Of a stretch of DNA of 64,000 nucleotides, positions 43,035 through 52,264 are shown one piece after another. The translations under genes were made by a program, and so were the position numbers. Location: positions 186,001-250,000 of the forward strand of contig JBNAVJ010000001.1 in assembly GCA_049700455.1 (NCBI GenBank), in the 5' to 3' direction. Positions within the stretch are counted from its first letter, which is position 1; every line of letters starts with the position of its first letter. Below the pieces are notes generated by a model. It was given only the letters and a program-made list of their open reading frames with translations, was not told the origin of the DNA and did no database searches. This DNA comes from JBNAVJ01 sp049700455 (lineage in GTDB: Bacteria > Bacteroidota > Ignavibacteria > Tepidaquicellales > Tepidaquicellaceae).

Positions 43035-43832
43035 ATGGAAAAACGTACCTTCAAATTTATTACTTTTGAACTAATAGAAAATGAAAATTACCTGAAGGTA
43101 GCACTTATCAGGCTTAATAGGCCCGATGTCTTGAATGCTCTTAATCCTGAATTGATGTGTGAGTTAGCACAGTTGCTTGAGAATATTGATACAGAGTCGA
43201 CTATAGGTTGTAGCATAATCACAGGTAGCGAGAAAGCCTTTGCAGCAGGGGCTGATATTAAAGAGATGGCTGAGTTAAATTCTGTTGAAATGTATTTAGC
43301 AAATCAATTTGACTGCTGGGATAGAATTAGAAAAATCAAGAAACCTATTGTAGCAGCTGTAAATGGTTATGCTTTGGGCGGGGGATGTGAACTCGCAATG
43401 CTTTGTGATATGATAATCGCAGGTGAAGATGCAAAATTTGGACAACCTGAAATCAATCTTGGTGTGATTCCTGGTGCTGGTGGTACACAAAGGCTAACGA
43501 GAGCCATAGGAAAAGCAAGAGCTATGGAAATGATATTGACTGGCAAATTTTACACCTCCCGTGAAATGTTCGAGGCTGGATTGGTCACAAAAGTTGTTCC
43601 TGTATCTCAATGTCTTAATGAGGCAATTTCACTGGCAAAGGAAATAGCCCAAAAACCTTCAGTCGCCGTCAGACTTGCAAAAGAATGCATCCTTAAGTCA
43701 TTTGATACTACTATTGAAGAAGGTATTGAATTTGAACGAAAAAACTTTTATTTCCTTTTTTCTACAGAAGATAAATTTGAAGGGATGAAAGCTTTTGTAG
43801 AAAAACGAAAACCTAACTGGAAACATAAATAA
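43035..43832 (+). CDS. Enoyl-CoA hydratase/isomerase (crotonase family)
   Basis: 265-residue crotonase. Typical blocks are LIRLNRPDVLNALNPELM (about 25-42), AFAAGADIKEMAEL (oxyanion loop, about 68-81), GYALGGGCELAMLCDMIIAGEDAKFGQPEINLGVIPGAGGTQRL (about 111-154) and the C-terminal AKECILKSFDTTIEEGIEFERKNFYFLFSTEDKFEGMKAFVEKR. Glu119 and Glu139 align with the two catalytic glutamates of enoyl-CoA hydratase, so a hydratase of short-chain enoyl-CoA is the simplest reading. No other beta-oxidation gene is adjacent. The protease gene begins just after it on the same strand. Confidence 0.92.
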   Translation: MEKRTFKFITFELIENENYLKVALIRLNRPDVLNALNPELMCELAQLLENIDTESTIGCSIITGSEKAFAAGADIKEMAELNSVEMYLANQFDCWDRIRKIKKPIVAAVNGYALGGGCELAMLCDMIIAGEDAKFGQPEINLGVIPGAGGTQRLTRAIGKARAMEMILTGKFYTSREMFEAGLVTKVVPVSQCLNEAISLAKEIAQKPSVAVRLAKECILKSFDTTIEEGIEFERKNFYFLFSTEDKFEGMKAFVEKRKPNWKHK

Positions 43833-43851
43833 ATACTTGTTTAATTTTTTA

Positions 43852-45423
43852 ATGTCAAGACTTTCTTTATTAATATCACTAATTCTTTATTTACCACTCT
43901 TTGCTCAAAACAACCAGCCTCCTTTACAGGATCTAACACCCGAAGAGATTATGGAACGTAATAAACCAGCAATTGTATCTATCTGGTATTTTACAAGTGA
44001 TTTCTATGATTATTCAAAATGGACTTCAACTAACAAAGATACGGTATTATTGAGCGGATCGGGTTTTATTTTTGCTCCTGAAGGATTAGTAGCAACTAAT
44101 TTTCACGTTGTTGCGGGCTATGACAGTTTATTTGTAAAAACGAGTACCGGGAAGTTTTACAACACTATTTTACTTTTTATTGAAGAAAAAAATGATATTG
44201 CTATTCTTAAAATTATAGATGACAAAGAAATCGAATTTCCTTCTGTCAAATTGGGTAACTCTGACGATTTGAAAACAGGTAATAATGTTTATGCAATAGG
44301 TAGTCCACTTGGTTTTGAATATACACTCAGCCAAGGGATAGTTGCTGCAATCAGAGAAAATGAGAAAGTTAGTTTTAATGACCCTGATACATGGACTACT
44401 ACAGAAAACACTTTCGATAAAGTAATTCAAATCACAGCAGCAATCTCACCTGGTAATAGTGGTGGAGCTTTAATTAATTCAAAAGGTGAAGTTGTTGGTA
44501 TTACTACTTATAGTTACGGTTTTTACGGAAATCTTAACTTTGCAATTGCAATCAATACTCTAAAGAGAATCATCTCCCAGATTGATTTTAAAAAGTTAGA
44601 AGACATTGAAGATGAAGAATCTTTAAAACGCAAAATTGATAATATTTATACAACCAATCTTAAAGTTGCTCGGTCTTACAAATCTAAACTATTTTATTCC
44701 TGGTACTCTTCAAAGAATCTTGACTCCCTTATGCATACCGATACACTTATAATCCAGAAAGATTCTCTTAATCGTATCCATCTAAAAAAAACAGAGCAAT
44801 TTTTTACAATTTGTATAGATTTAAAACCTGATGTTTTTACACCTTACAAAGAACTCTTTGAACTTTACCTATATACGGAAAATTACCACAAAGCTGAGAT
44901 TCTTTATAAAAGAATTAAGAATCAGTTTCAGACTGCAGATAGTCTTATTAACTCGCTATCATATACTTTTGCTGATGCATACATTTCGAATAAAGAGTAT
45001 GAAAAGGCTATTGCTTTATATGAAAGATTATTATCATTTGATACCAGTAATTATGGTATTTATTACAACATAGCTCTAGCACTTGAAAAATGGGGAAAAC
45101 AAGACAGAGCAATTAGTGAATACAAAAAACTAATCCGTAGGGATAGTTCTTATTACGAGGCATATATTAGACTTGGTGTCATCTATTATTCAAAGAGGAA
45201 ATATCCAGAAGCAAAATACTATTTACAACATGTTAGAGATAAAGACGACTATTATGCAACAGATGTAGATTTACTATACTGTCTTGGTATGATAGCAGTT
45301 CAAGAAGATAAGAAAACTGAAGCTTTACTTTATTTAATAGAACTCAAATACAAATATCTCTACGAGAAATCTGACATTGAAAAGAGAAAAGAACTTGAAA
45401 AGGCTATACTTTCTATGGATTAA
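43852..45423 (+). CDS. Exported trypsin-like serine protease with C-terminal TPRs
   Basis: 523 residues from the ATG at 43852 (a TTG five codons earlier is possible but gives a poorer signal). Signal peptide MSRLSLLISLILYLPLFAQ. The HtrA-type protease domain spans about 35-245: His85 in VATNFHVV, Asp115 in NDIAILK and Ser203 in ISPGNSGGALINSKGEVVGI. No PDZ domain follows; instead there are four to five TPR units from about 315 to the end (FTPYKELFELYLYTENYHKAEILYKR; KEYEKAIALYERLLSFD; DRAISEYKKLIRRDS; RKYPEAKYYLQHV). Envelope location is expected; the TPRs may recruit substrates or partners. It lies about 20 bases after the crotonase and 55 bases before sdhA. Confidence 0.88.
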   Translation: MSRLSLLISLILYLPLFAQNNQPPLQDLTPEEIMERNKPAIVSIWYFTSDFYDYSKWTSTNKDTVLLSGSGFIFAPEGLVATNFHVVAGYDSLFVKTSTGKFYNTILLFIEEKNDIAILKIIDDKEIEFPSVKLGNSDDLKTGNNVYAIGSPLGFEYTLSQGIVAAIRENEKVSFNDPDTWTTTENTFDKVIQITAAISPGNSGGALINSKGEVVGITTYSYGFYGNLNFAIAINTLKRIISQIDFKKLEDIEDEESLKRKIDNIYTTNLKVARSYKSKLFYSWYSSKNLDSLMHTDTLIIQKDSLNRIHLKKTEQFFTICIDLKPDVFTPYKELFELYLYTENYHKAEILYKRIKNQFQTADSLINSLSYTFADAYISNKEYEKAIALYERLLSFDTSNYGIYYNIALALEKWGKQDRAISEYKKLIRRDSSYYEAYIRLGVIYYSKRKYPEAKYYLQHVRDKDDYYATDVDLLYCLGMIAVQEDKKTEALLYLIELKYKYLYEKSDIEKRKELEKAILSMD

Positions 45424-45478
45424 ATAGTGTAATAGAATTTATCTTTAATATACAACATATAATAATTATTTTACAAAT

Positions 45479-47236
45479 ATGATAAAGAATTACGATGTAG
45501 TAATTATCGGTGCAGGAGGAGCGGGTCTTCGTGCCGCAGTAGAAATCCCAAAAGAGTATACCTGCGCTGTTATTTCAAAAGTTTTTCCTCCCCGTTCTCA
45601 TACTGGAACAGCCCAGGGAGGAGTGTGTGCGGCACTTGGTAATATGGAAGAAGACAGTTGGGAAAATCATGTCTTTGATACTGTCAAAGGTAGCGACTAT
45701 CTCGGAGATCAGGATGCTATTGAGGTTATGTGTCAGGATGCGATTCGTGCAATCATTGAGCTTGAGCATATGGGTTTGCCCTTTTCTCGAAATGCAGAAG
45801 GCAAAATTGCTCAACGACGATTTGGTGGACATACTAAACCTGTAGATCCGTCTAACCCTTACGGCAAACGTGTGCCGGTAATGAGAGCCTGTTACTCAGC
45901 TGATAGAACAGGTCATGTAATGCTTCAAACACTTTATGAAAACTGTATAAAGAACAATGTTAGTTTTTATTCAGAGTACTTTGTAACTGATTTGATAGTA
46001 GAAGATGGTGTTTGTAAAGGTGTTACTGCATTTGATATTGCTACAGGAGAAGTTATTATTTTTAGAACTAAAGCCGTGATGTTAGCAACAGGTGGATATG
46101 GCCGTACATACAGAATAACATCAAATGCTCATGTTGGCACAGGTGACGGAACCGCTCTTACTTATAAAGCCGGACTCCCACTTGAAGATATGGAATTTTT
46201 CCAATTTCACCCAACAGGATTATGGCGGCTTGGAATTCTTGTTTCAGAAGCTGCAAGAGGTGAAGGTGGGATATTGAAGAACAAAGATGGTGAACGGTTT
46301 ATGGCTCGATATGCCCCGTCTGTTATGGACCTTGCACCAAGGGATATGATTTCAAGAGCAATAATCACCGAAATAAGAGAAGGGAGAGGATTTCTCGGAA
46401 GTGATGGAACTTACTATGTACATCTTGATGTGTCACATCTTGGTAAAAAGGTCATAGATGAAAAACTTCCGGAAATAACAGGCTTCGCACGCACCTATCT
46501 TGGGGTTGAACCAACAAAAGAACCTATTCCTATCCAACCTACTGCCCATTATGCCATGGGTGGTATACCAACCAATGTAGATGCTGAGGTTTTGCTCAAC
46601 GAAAAGGGTGATATAGTAAAAGGTTTATATGCAGCTGGAGAATGCGCGTGTGTTTCTGTTCATGGAGCAAATAGATTGGGGACAAATTCTTTACTTGATC
46701 TTGTAGTTTTTGGCAGGAGAGGCGGGAAAAAAATGGCTGAATTTGTTAAAACTGCTGATTATTCGGATATAAGTCCCTCGGTTGCTGATAAGGCTAAGGA
46801 AACAATAAACCGTATCATTAATAGTAGTGGTTCAGAAAAAGTCTTTTCTATCAGGACACGGTTACAGGAAATAATGATGGATAAATGCGGCATATTTAGA
46901 AATGAAGCTGATTTGAAGGACTTATTAGCAGAGATTAAAGAGCTTAAAGAAAAATATAATAATATTTCTATTCAGGATAAGGGTACTGTATTTAATACCG
47001 AACTAATGGAAGCAATAGAACTTGAAAATCTATTAATTAACGCCGAAGTAACTGCATATAGTGCTTTAAACAGGACTGAAAGTCGAGGTGCTCATACAAG
47101 AGAAGATTTCCCAAACCGTGATGACAATAATTGGTTGAAACATACATTTATATATAATAATGAAGGTCGCGAACCTGAAATTCGGTATAAACCTGTTACA
47201 ATTACCAAGTACCAACCAATGGAACGGAAATATTGA
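45479..47236 (+). CDS. sdhA: Succinate dehydrogenase flavoprotein subunit
   Basis: 585-residue FAD subunit that oxidises succinate to fumarate. It has the dinucleotide fold (YDVVIIGAGGAGLRAAVEI), the covalent-FAD His41 in RSHTGTAQGG, QRRFGGHTKP, ACYSADRTGHVMLQTLYEN, DMEFFQFHPTGLW, SEAARGEGGILKN (substrate site), DLAPRDMISRAI, QPTAHYAMGGIPTN and LFAAGE-type LYAAGECACVSVHGANRLGTNSLLDLVVFGRRGG. Length and blocks fit SdhA of the E. coli/mitochondrial type. sdhB follows after 57 bases. No sdhC/sdhD membrane anchor is found on either side, unlike most sdh operons. Confidence 0.96.
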   Translation: MIKNYDVVIIGAGGAGLRAAVEIPKEYTCAVISKVFPPRSHTGTAQGGVCAALGNMEEDSWENHVFDTVKGSDYLGDQDAIEVMCQDAIRAIIELEHMGLPFSRNAEGKIAQRRFGGHTKPVDPSNPYGKRVPVMRACYSADRTGHVMLQTLYENCIKNNVSFYSEYFVTDLIVEDGVCKGVTAFDIATGEVIIFRTKAVMLATGGYGRTYRITSNAHVGTGDGTALTYKAGLPLEDMEFFQFHPTGLWRLGILVSEAARGEGGILKNKDGERFMARYAPSVMDLAPRDMISRAIITEIREGRGFLGSDGTYYVHLDVSHLGKKVIDEKLPEITGFARTYLGVEPTKEPIPIQPTAHYAMGGIPTNVDAEVLLNEKGDIVKGLYAAGECACVSVHGANRLGTNSLLDLVVFGRRGGKKMAEFVKTADYSDISPSVADKAKETINRIINSSGSEKVFSIRTRLQEIMMDKCGIFRNEADLKDLLAEIKELKEKYNNISIQDKGTVFNTELMEAIELENLLINAEVTAYSALNRTESRGAHTREDFPNRDDNNWLKHTFIYNNEGREPEIRYKPVTITKYQPMERKY

Positions 47237-47293
47237 TAACTAAACAATAGTAGTATAGATTCAATATTCTTAAATCACAAATTTTTATTAAAA

Positions 47294-48004
47294 ATGGAAC
47301 TGAAAGTAAGAATATTAAGATACAATCCGGAAAAAGACCTTAAACCATATTATCAGGATTATGTTCTCCCTGATGTTTCGCCTGATATGAGAATACTTGA
47401 CATTCTCCATGAAATCAAGTGGAAGTATGATGGAACTCTCACATTTAGGAGATCCTGTGCACACGGCATCTGCGGGAGCGATGGTATGAAGATCAATGGT
47501 AAAAATAGACTTGCCTGTTCAATCTTATTAAAAGATTTGAATTTCAAAGATACAATTACAATAGAACCGCTCCCTTCCCTACCTATTATAAAGGATCTTG
47601 TAGTTGATATGACAAGCTTTTTCCAAAAATATGAAATAATTAAGCCTTATTTGATAACAAAGACCCCTCCACCTCCTGATAGTGAACGCTTACAATCAAA
47701 CGAAGATGCTGAAAAACTTTTTGAATCAGCAAAGTGTATTCTGTGTGGATGCTGTACTACAAGTTGTCCTTCTACATGGACAAATGAGAATTATATTGGT
47801 CCTGCTGCCTTATTGAAAGTTTATAGATTTGCCTTTGATACTAGAGATGAAGCTGGTGACGAACGTCTTGAAATTATTGATAATTCTGATGGTATCTGGC
47901 GTTGTCATACTATATTCAACTGTATCGAAGCCTGTCCAAAAGAAATTAACATTACCTGGCACATTTCTCAGCTAAAAAAGAGAATTTCAATTAAAGAACT
48001 GTAA
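47294..48004 (+). CDS. sdhB: Succinate dehydrogenase iron-sulfur subunit
   Basis: 236-residue three-cluster subunit carrying electrons from SdhA to the quinone site. The [2Fe-2S] motif uses Cys55, Cys60, Asp63 and Cys75 (SCAHGICGSDGMKINGKNRLAC in outline). The Asp in place of the third Cys is the same substitution as in E. coli SdhB and is not a defect. The C-terminal domain has CILCGCCTTSCPS for [4Fe-4S] and RCHTIFNCIEACPKEINI for [3Fe-4S] and the rest. Length matches E. coli (238). The membrane anchor that should dock here is not encoded in the window. The next gene starts 2 bases after its stop. Confidence 0.96.
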   Translation: MELKVRILRYNPEKDLKPYYQDYVLPDVSPDMRILDILHEIKWKYDGTLTFRRSCAHGICGSDGMKINGKNRLACSILLKDLNFKDTITIEPLPSLPIIKDLVVDMTSFFQKYEIIKPYLITKTPPPPDSERLQSNEDAEKLFESAKCILCGCCTTSCPSTWTNENYIGPAALLKVYRFAFDTRDEAGDERLEIIDNSDGIWRCHTIFNCIEACPKEINITWHISQLKKRISIKEL

Positions 48005-48005
48005 T

Positions 48006-48410
48006 TTGCTTTTAAAGAACATTTTATTAAAGCGACTGTTAAACATTATATTACTTTACATAAGTTTAGTTTTATTATTAAGCAATTGTAAATACGATAG
48101 ACAGTCAGCTATTCTTGGCACCTGGTTTACAGATTCGCTCCCCGGACGATCAAGAGGGTTTGCAGAAATCAGATATATCTTCACAAAAGATTCTATTATT
48201 AATACAGCAACTGTACATGGACATTCAAATGATACTTTTAGGTTTGCCTACAAATTGAAATCAAGTGCAGATACGTTAATTCTTGAAGCTTTTCATCCAG
48301 TTATGCAGATTACGGGAGATTTCAAAATTTATCTATTTGACCACAATTTAAAAATGAGTCTAATAACTCCTGATAACAATTCAATAGAATTAAGTAAGCA
48401 AGAAAAATAG
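48006..48410 (+). CDS. Lipocalin-like lipoprotein
   Basis: 134 residues from a TTG at 48006, two bases after sdhB. A long hydrophobic start ends in LLLSNC, a lipobox, with the modified Cys at about 27. The mature part begins AILGTWFTDSLPGRSRGFAEIRYIFT and continues in beta-strand-like segments, resembling the small lipocalin-like lipoproteins of Bacteroidota (a G-x-W near the start is typical). Function unknown. It is cotranscribed with sdhAB by position, but need not work with them. Its stop is 2 bases from the convergent respiratory operon's last gene. Confidence 0.6.
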   Translation: MLLKNILLKRLLNIILLYISLVLLLSNCKYDRQSAILGTWFTDSLPGRSRGFAEIRYIFTKDSIINTATVHGHSNDTFRFAYKLKSSADTLILEAFHPVMQITGDFKIYLFDHNLKMSLITPDNNSIELSKQEK

Positions 48411-48412
48411 TT

Positions 48413-49750
48413 TTATTTCTTACCAACCTTATCAATTAACCATTTAGCCATAGCTTCTGCTTCTTTTTGTTTTAAGCCCTGGTTTGGCATTGGTGGGTAT
48501 TCAGGGTTAATTTTTTGAGGGGTATATATATAGCTCGCAAGCTTTTTTATATCACCATTATATTTAGGAACAGTTTCATTATATGGGGGACCTACTACTT
48601 TTACATCAAATTTATGACAGGCACTACATTTTTCATTAAAGATTTTTTCAGCATCAATTCCAGAAGCAGTAGTAATGTTAGCCTCTCTTTCTTTAGCTAA
48701 CTCTTCAGCTTTTACAAATACAATTGAAGTTAGATGTGGTTTAATTGCATTCCCAAATACTAACTGGTCTTTCACAATCAAGAAACTTAAGAGAACAAAT
48801 ACGGTAAAGAAAATTCCTGCTGCAAGTCCTGAAACTGATGTTCTAAGCATTTGATAGTATAAATTGCTTAAAATAATAATTACAGCAAAAATGATAAAAG
48901 TTAAAATATATATTATAGGAGAAAGTGAAGGCTGTGGTAAAAGTAACAATCCAAGAAAAATAAATATGGGGGTGATTAAAGTTAGAAACAGTCCCAGTTT
49001 GCTTGCAAATAATTTTACGTACTCAAGATATTCCAACGTCCTATTTTTAATTCCTCCTTGCCAGACAAGGAAGAAATATAATATTGCAGAAGTAGAAATA
49101 GTCAACGCAATAAGAATGTAGAACAAAAAATTTAACCATATTTCCCCATCGATTAAAAATCCACCAATGTTTTGGATTGATTTCCATTTTAAGGGATTAG
49201 CTGCAATAGTAATACTTCCCACAAAAAGAAAGAGTCCTAGAAGAATTAAAGTAATTGCAATAATACCAGCCCGTTGACTTACTTCCCCAGCAGAAATTTT
49301 ATTAAATTCTTCCAGGAATTTATTTGTAAAACTATCGTCAAAAGATTTTTCTTTAAGCAGTTCAAAAAGTCTTCGTCGATTGACATACTTATACATAAAA
49401 ATAAACCCAACTATGAATAACATAGTAGCCAATATCATTAAATTAAGACTAACTATTGTATTACCATAAAGAAATTGAAAATACACCAATACAATAGTAA
49501 TCAAAGGAATAACTCCAAGTGTATAACCAATTTTTTTATTTAATAAAAATTTTTGAATTATATCAAAAGAAAATTGATTTTTTAGAGAATTTATGTTACT
49601 TTTTCTTTCTAAAACAAGAGATAAAATCAAGCCGCCCGTAATCATCCCACTGTAAGGAATAAACATTAACATTGCAAGTACCTGAATAACATTAAGCAAA
49701 GCAGCATGTTCAGGAGTGGGAGGTAAAACAAATTTTTCAAGGAAATTCAT
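48413..49750 (-). CDS. Membrane protein with C-terminal cytochrome c domain, last gene of the oxidase operon
   Basis: 445 residues. About eight to nine membrane helices fill residues 15-345 (for example LLNVIQVLAMLMFIPYSGMITGGLILSLVLE; IGYTLGVIPLITIVLVYFQFLYG; FLTLITPIFIFLGLLLL). A monoheme cytochrome c domain ends the protein: CSACH with Cys375, Cys378 and His379, and a Met in YPPMPNQ as likely axial ligand. I do not recognise the family. The heme would face the periplasm, like an electron carrier tethered beside the oxidase, whose subunit II lacks its own heme c domain. It follows heme O synthase after 11 bases and ends the respiratory operon. Confidence 0.7.
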   Translation of the reverse strand: MNFLEKFVLPPTPEHAALLNVIQVLAMLMFIPYSGMITGGLILSLVLERKSNINSLKNQFSFDIIQKFLLNKKIGYTLGVIPLITIVLVYFQFLYGNTIVSLNLMILATMLFIVGFIFMYKYVNRRRLFELLKEKSFDDSFTNKFLEEFNKISAGEVSQRAGIIAITLILLGLFLFVGSITIAANPLKWKSIQNIGGFLIDGEIWLNFLFYILIALTISTSAILYFFLVWQGGIKNRTLEYLEYVKLFASKLGLFLTLITPIFIFLGLLLLPQPSLSPIIYILTFIIFAVIIILSNLYYQMLRTSVSGLAAGIFFTVFVLLSFLIVKDQLVFGNAIKPHLTSIVFVKAEELAKEREANITTASGIDAEKIFNEKCSACHKFDVKVVGPPYNETVPKYNGDIKKLASYIYTPQKINPEYPPMPNQGLKQKEAEAMAKWLIDKVGKK

Positions 49751-49761
49751 AATTTCAAATT

Positions 49762-50682
49762 TTAAATTTTACCTAATATTTTATCTAATGAAACCAATAA
49801 AATAAATATAAGCGTAAAAAAGTTAATTGTGATAAAACAAATTGTAAGTGACTTCTCAGAAAGTTCTTTTTTCAAAAAGTTAGTAATGACATAAATAGCC
49901 AGACTTGCAGTTATATACAACACAATCAAAAGGGCCATAAAGTCTAATAAAAACAGCGAGGCGACTGATGCTAATAAAATGCTCAAAACTGATAATATTG
50001 CCGAGACATATTTAATTGTATGAGAGGAATAGTAGTCAGTAATTACAGGGAAATTTGCTCTTTTATAATCCTTACCATATTTCAAAAGTAAAATCCAGAA
50101 GTGGGGTATTTGCCATATAAAAAGATATGTTGCAACTACAATAATTTGCCAGCCAGGAGTTACTTCCTGATTTGCAAAATAGCCAGCCAGAGGGGGCAGG
50201 GCTCCCACGAATGAACCTGGGACAATTGCCCAGATAGTTCTTTTCTTTAATGGGGTATAAACAAAGTTATACCAAATCAAAGTAATAAACCCTATTCCAA
50301 AAGCCTCCAGATTTACAAGTAAAATTAAAACAAAAGAACCTATGAGGATAAAAGCAAGTGCTATAACAAAAACCGTTTTTGCTTGCACTTTCTGAGCAGG
50401 TATGGGGCGTCTTTTAGTTCTGTTCATAAGTAAATCACTTTCTCTCTCCTGAAAATGATTTAAAACAGAAGCTCCACAAGCAAGAAGAAAAATTCCAAGT
50501 GTTACAAAAATAAAATTAAGCTCGAAGGATTGGGCTGACAATAAATACCCTAAGACAGTTGTTAATACAACAAGTATAGTTATTCGAATCTTTATTAACT
50601 CAAGGAGAATGGAAATCCTTTCCGTAAGCGATATAATCCTTAAGGAAGCAAAAAAGGAATTATATGTGTTTTCTCCTATCAT
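49762..50682 (-). CDS. ctaB: Protoheme IX farnesyltransferase (heme O synthase)
   Basis: 306-residue UbiA-type prenyltransferase with about nine helices that farnesylates protoheme. First Asp-rich motif: LNHFQERESDLLMNRTKRRPIPAQK (about 75-99, with N-x-x-x-D-x-x-D spacing and the RTKxRP signature). Second: KYGKDYKRANFPVI in place of the DYK-x-x-x-x-P-M-x-P motif. Also PGSFVGALPPLAGYFA and WQIPHFWILLLKYG with conserved histidine. Placed between oxidase subunit II and the membrane cytochrome, it supplies heme O for the oxidase. A heme A synthase (ctaA) is not in the window, so whether the oxidase carries heme O or A is not settled. Confidence 0.93.
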   Translation of the reverse strand: MIGENTYNSFFASLRIISLTERISILLELIKIRITILVVLTTVLGYLLSAQSFELNFIFVTLGIFLLACGASVLNHFQERESDLLMNRTKRRPIPAQKVQAKTVFVIALAFILIGSFVLILLVNLEAFGIGFITLIWYNFVYTPLKKRTIWAIVPGSFVGALPPLAGYFANQEVTPGWQIIVVATYLFIWQIPHFWILLLKYGKDYKRANFPVITDYYSSHTIKYVSAILSVLSILLASVASLFLLDFMALLIVLYITASLAIYVITNFLKKELSEKSLTICFITINFFTLIFILLVSLDKILGKI

Positions 50683-50693
50683 CTGTCCGGATT

Positions 50694-51314
50694 TTATGGA
50701 TTGGTTTTATTTACAGTATCTGGCATACTAAGATACCATTTTTGAAAGTCTGTATCATCCATTACAACGAGTTTTGCATACATATTATAATGATTTAAGC
50801 CACAATATTCAGCACAAGCAATATTATAAATGCCAACCTGTTGTGGTTTAAACCAAAGCATATTTGTTCTACCAGGAATAGCATCTTCTTTAACACGGAA
50901 ATCTGGTAGATAAAAACTATGGTTCACATCATTTGAGGTTATTAGGACCTTAATAGGTTTGGATAGCGGTACATATAGTGTATCAGACTTTTTACCATTT
51001 TCATATTCAAAACTCCAGACCCACATTCTGCCTGTAACCTTGACAACAAAAGCATCATCAGGAGGAGTCCTTAAATTTTTGAATCCAACATATCCAGAGA
51101 AAAACATCCCGAGCACCAGCAATGTTGGAATAGCAGTCCATAGAATTTCTAACTTAGTATTACCCGAAATATTAGATGCCTGTGGATTTTTTCTCTTATT
51201 ATATCGAATTACAAAGTAAATCATACTAACAGTAACAATTAAAAGTAGTATAATAGAAATACCTACAATTATAAAAAATGTGGTATCCGTTTGAGTTGTA
51301 ATATTTTCTCTCAT
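50694..51314 (-). CDS. coxB: Cytochrome c oxidase subunit II
   Basis: 206 residues: two helices (about 14-36 and 56-75) and a periplasmic CuA domain. The six CuA ligands are all present: His132 (NDVNHSFYLPDF), Cys167, Glu169, Cys171, His175 and Met178 (ACAEYCGLNHYNM). There is no C-terminal heme c domain, so it is not a caa3-type fused subunit; the electron donor must be separate, possibly the operon's free cytochromes. It overlaps the subunit IV gene by four bases (ATGA), showing translational coupling. The Sco gene upstream in the operon should load its copper. Confidence 0.95.
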   Translation of the reverse strand: MRENITTQTDTTFFIIVGISIILLLIVTVSMIYFVIRYNKRKNPQASNISGNTKLEILWTAIPTLLVLGMFFSGYVGFKNLRTPPDDAFVVKVTGRMWVWSFEYENGKKSDTLYVPLSKPIKVLITSNDVNHSFYLPDFRVKEDAIPGRTNMLWFKPQQVGIYNIACAEYCGLNHYNMYAKLVVMDDTDFQKWYLSMPDTVNKTNP

Positions 51315-51610
51315 TTTACGGGGACTCTAAAAGTTATATCAAAAAATGTTAATATTACCATAATTACAAAAGTAGCTAAACTCACTCCAATAAAAATTTT
51401 AAAGACTGGCGAATCGGTTTTTACATGCATAAAGTAATTTACTACCAGTAAGGACTTCACAATTGCAATTGCCAATGCTGTAACAACGGTCAGATACAAC
51501 AGATTAAATCCAGCCAGTGCAACCGTTATTAGTGTTAAAGAAACAAGACCAAGCCAAACTGCAATGTAGAGTCCATAATTTTCAGCCGTATGTGTAATAT
51601 GATTATTCAT
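51311..51610 (-). CDS. Cytochrome c oxidase subunit IV (bacterial type)
   Basis: 99 residues with three helices (about 15-37, 38-62 and 72-94), the pattern of bacterial COX4/CyoD-like proteins: WLGLVSLTLITVALAGF and KSLLVVNYFMHVKTDSPVFKIFIGVSL. It stabilises the CuB site or assembly in related oxidases. It overlaps the subunit II gene by four bases and follows subunit III after 21 bases. Confidence 0.85.
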   Translation of the reverse strand: MNNHITHTAENYGLYIAVWLGLVSLTLITVALAGFNLLYLTVVTALAIAIVKSLLVVNYFMHVKTDSPVFKIFIGVSLATFVIMVILTFFDITFRVPVK

Positions 51611-51631
51611 ATTATCTGTTTTATTATCATA

Positions 51632-52249
51632 TTAATGTATTAAATAAAAAAGTGGAAACAAAAAAATCCATATAATATCAACAAGGTGCCAATAAAGCCC
51701 GGCGTTCTCAAGTTTTTGGCTATTGTCATAAGTAATTCGGTCTTTATACACAAGATAAAAAACTATAGCAAGGAAAATTAATCCAACCAATACGTGTAAA
51801 GCATGGAGTCCAGTCATTGTGTAATATAAACCATAGAAAAGGACTTCGCCGTCACTAAGATTCGCCATTTCAGGACCCTTAGGATAAATACCATGATGTA
51901 TCTTCGTACTCCATTCAAAATATTTATTTACAAGAAAAGCACCTCCACATACTATAGTAAATAGTAAGAGATAGAGACTAAATATTTTTTGCTTATTTCG
52001 AATAGCAGCCAAGGATAGTGCTACCGTTAAACTACTTGTTAGAAGAATGATGGTATTAACTGTTCCGACTGTAACATCCAGCCTTCCTGCAGCCACTTTA
52101 AAATTGTCTGAATAAATAAATCGATAGCTTGCATATAGCAAGAACATACCGCCGAACAACAATAATTCTGTTAACAGAAATAACCACATTCCCATTTTAG
52201 AGCCTGTGTCATCACGATGAATTTCCATTGCTACAGTATTATTATCCAT
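51632..52249 (-). CDS. coxC: Cytochrome c oxidase subunit III
   Basis: 205-residue membrane protein with five helices, short for COX3 but typical of the bacterial form. Typical blocks: KMGMWLFLLTELLLFGGMFLLYASYR (about 18-43), the MTGLHALHVLVGLIFL heme-oxidase III signature (about 141-156) and GLYWHLVDIIWIFLFPLFYL at the C-terminus. It is placed 15 bases after subunit I in the operon, the common I-III order. Confidence 0.95.
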   Translation of the reverse strand: MDNNTVAMEIHRDDTGSKMGMWLFLLTELLLFGGMFLLYASYRFIYSDNFKVAAGRLDVTVGTVNTIILLTSSLTVALSLAAIRNKQKIFSLYLLLFTIVCGGAFLVNKYFEWSTKIHHGIYPKGPEMANLSDGEVLFYGLYYTMTGLHALHVLVGLIFLAIVFYLVYKDRITYDNSQKLENAGLYWHLVDIIWIFLFPLFYLIH

Positions 52250-52264
52250 ATTGAAATAAAGTTG

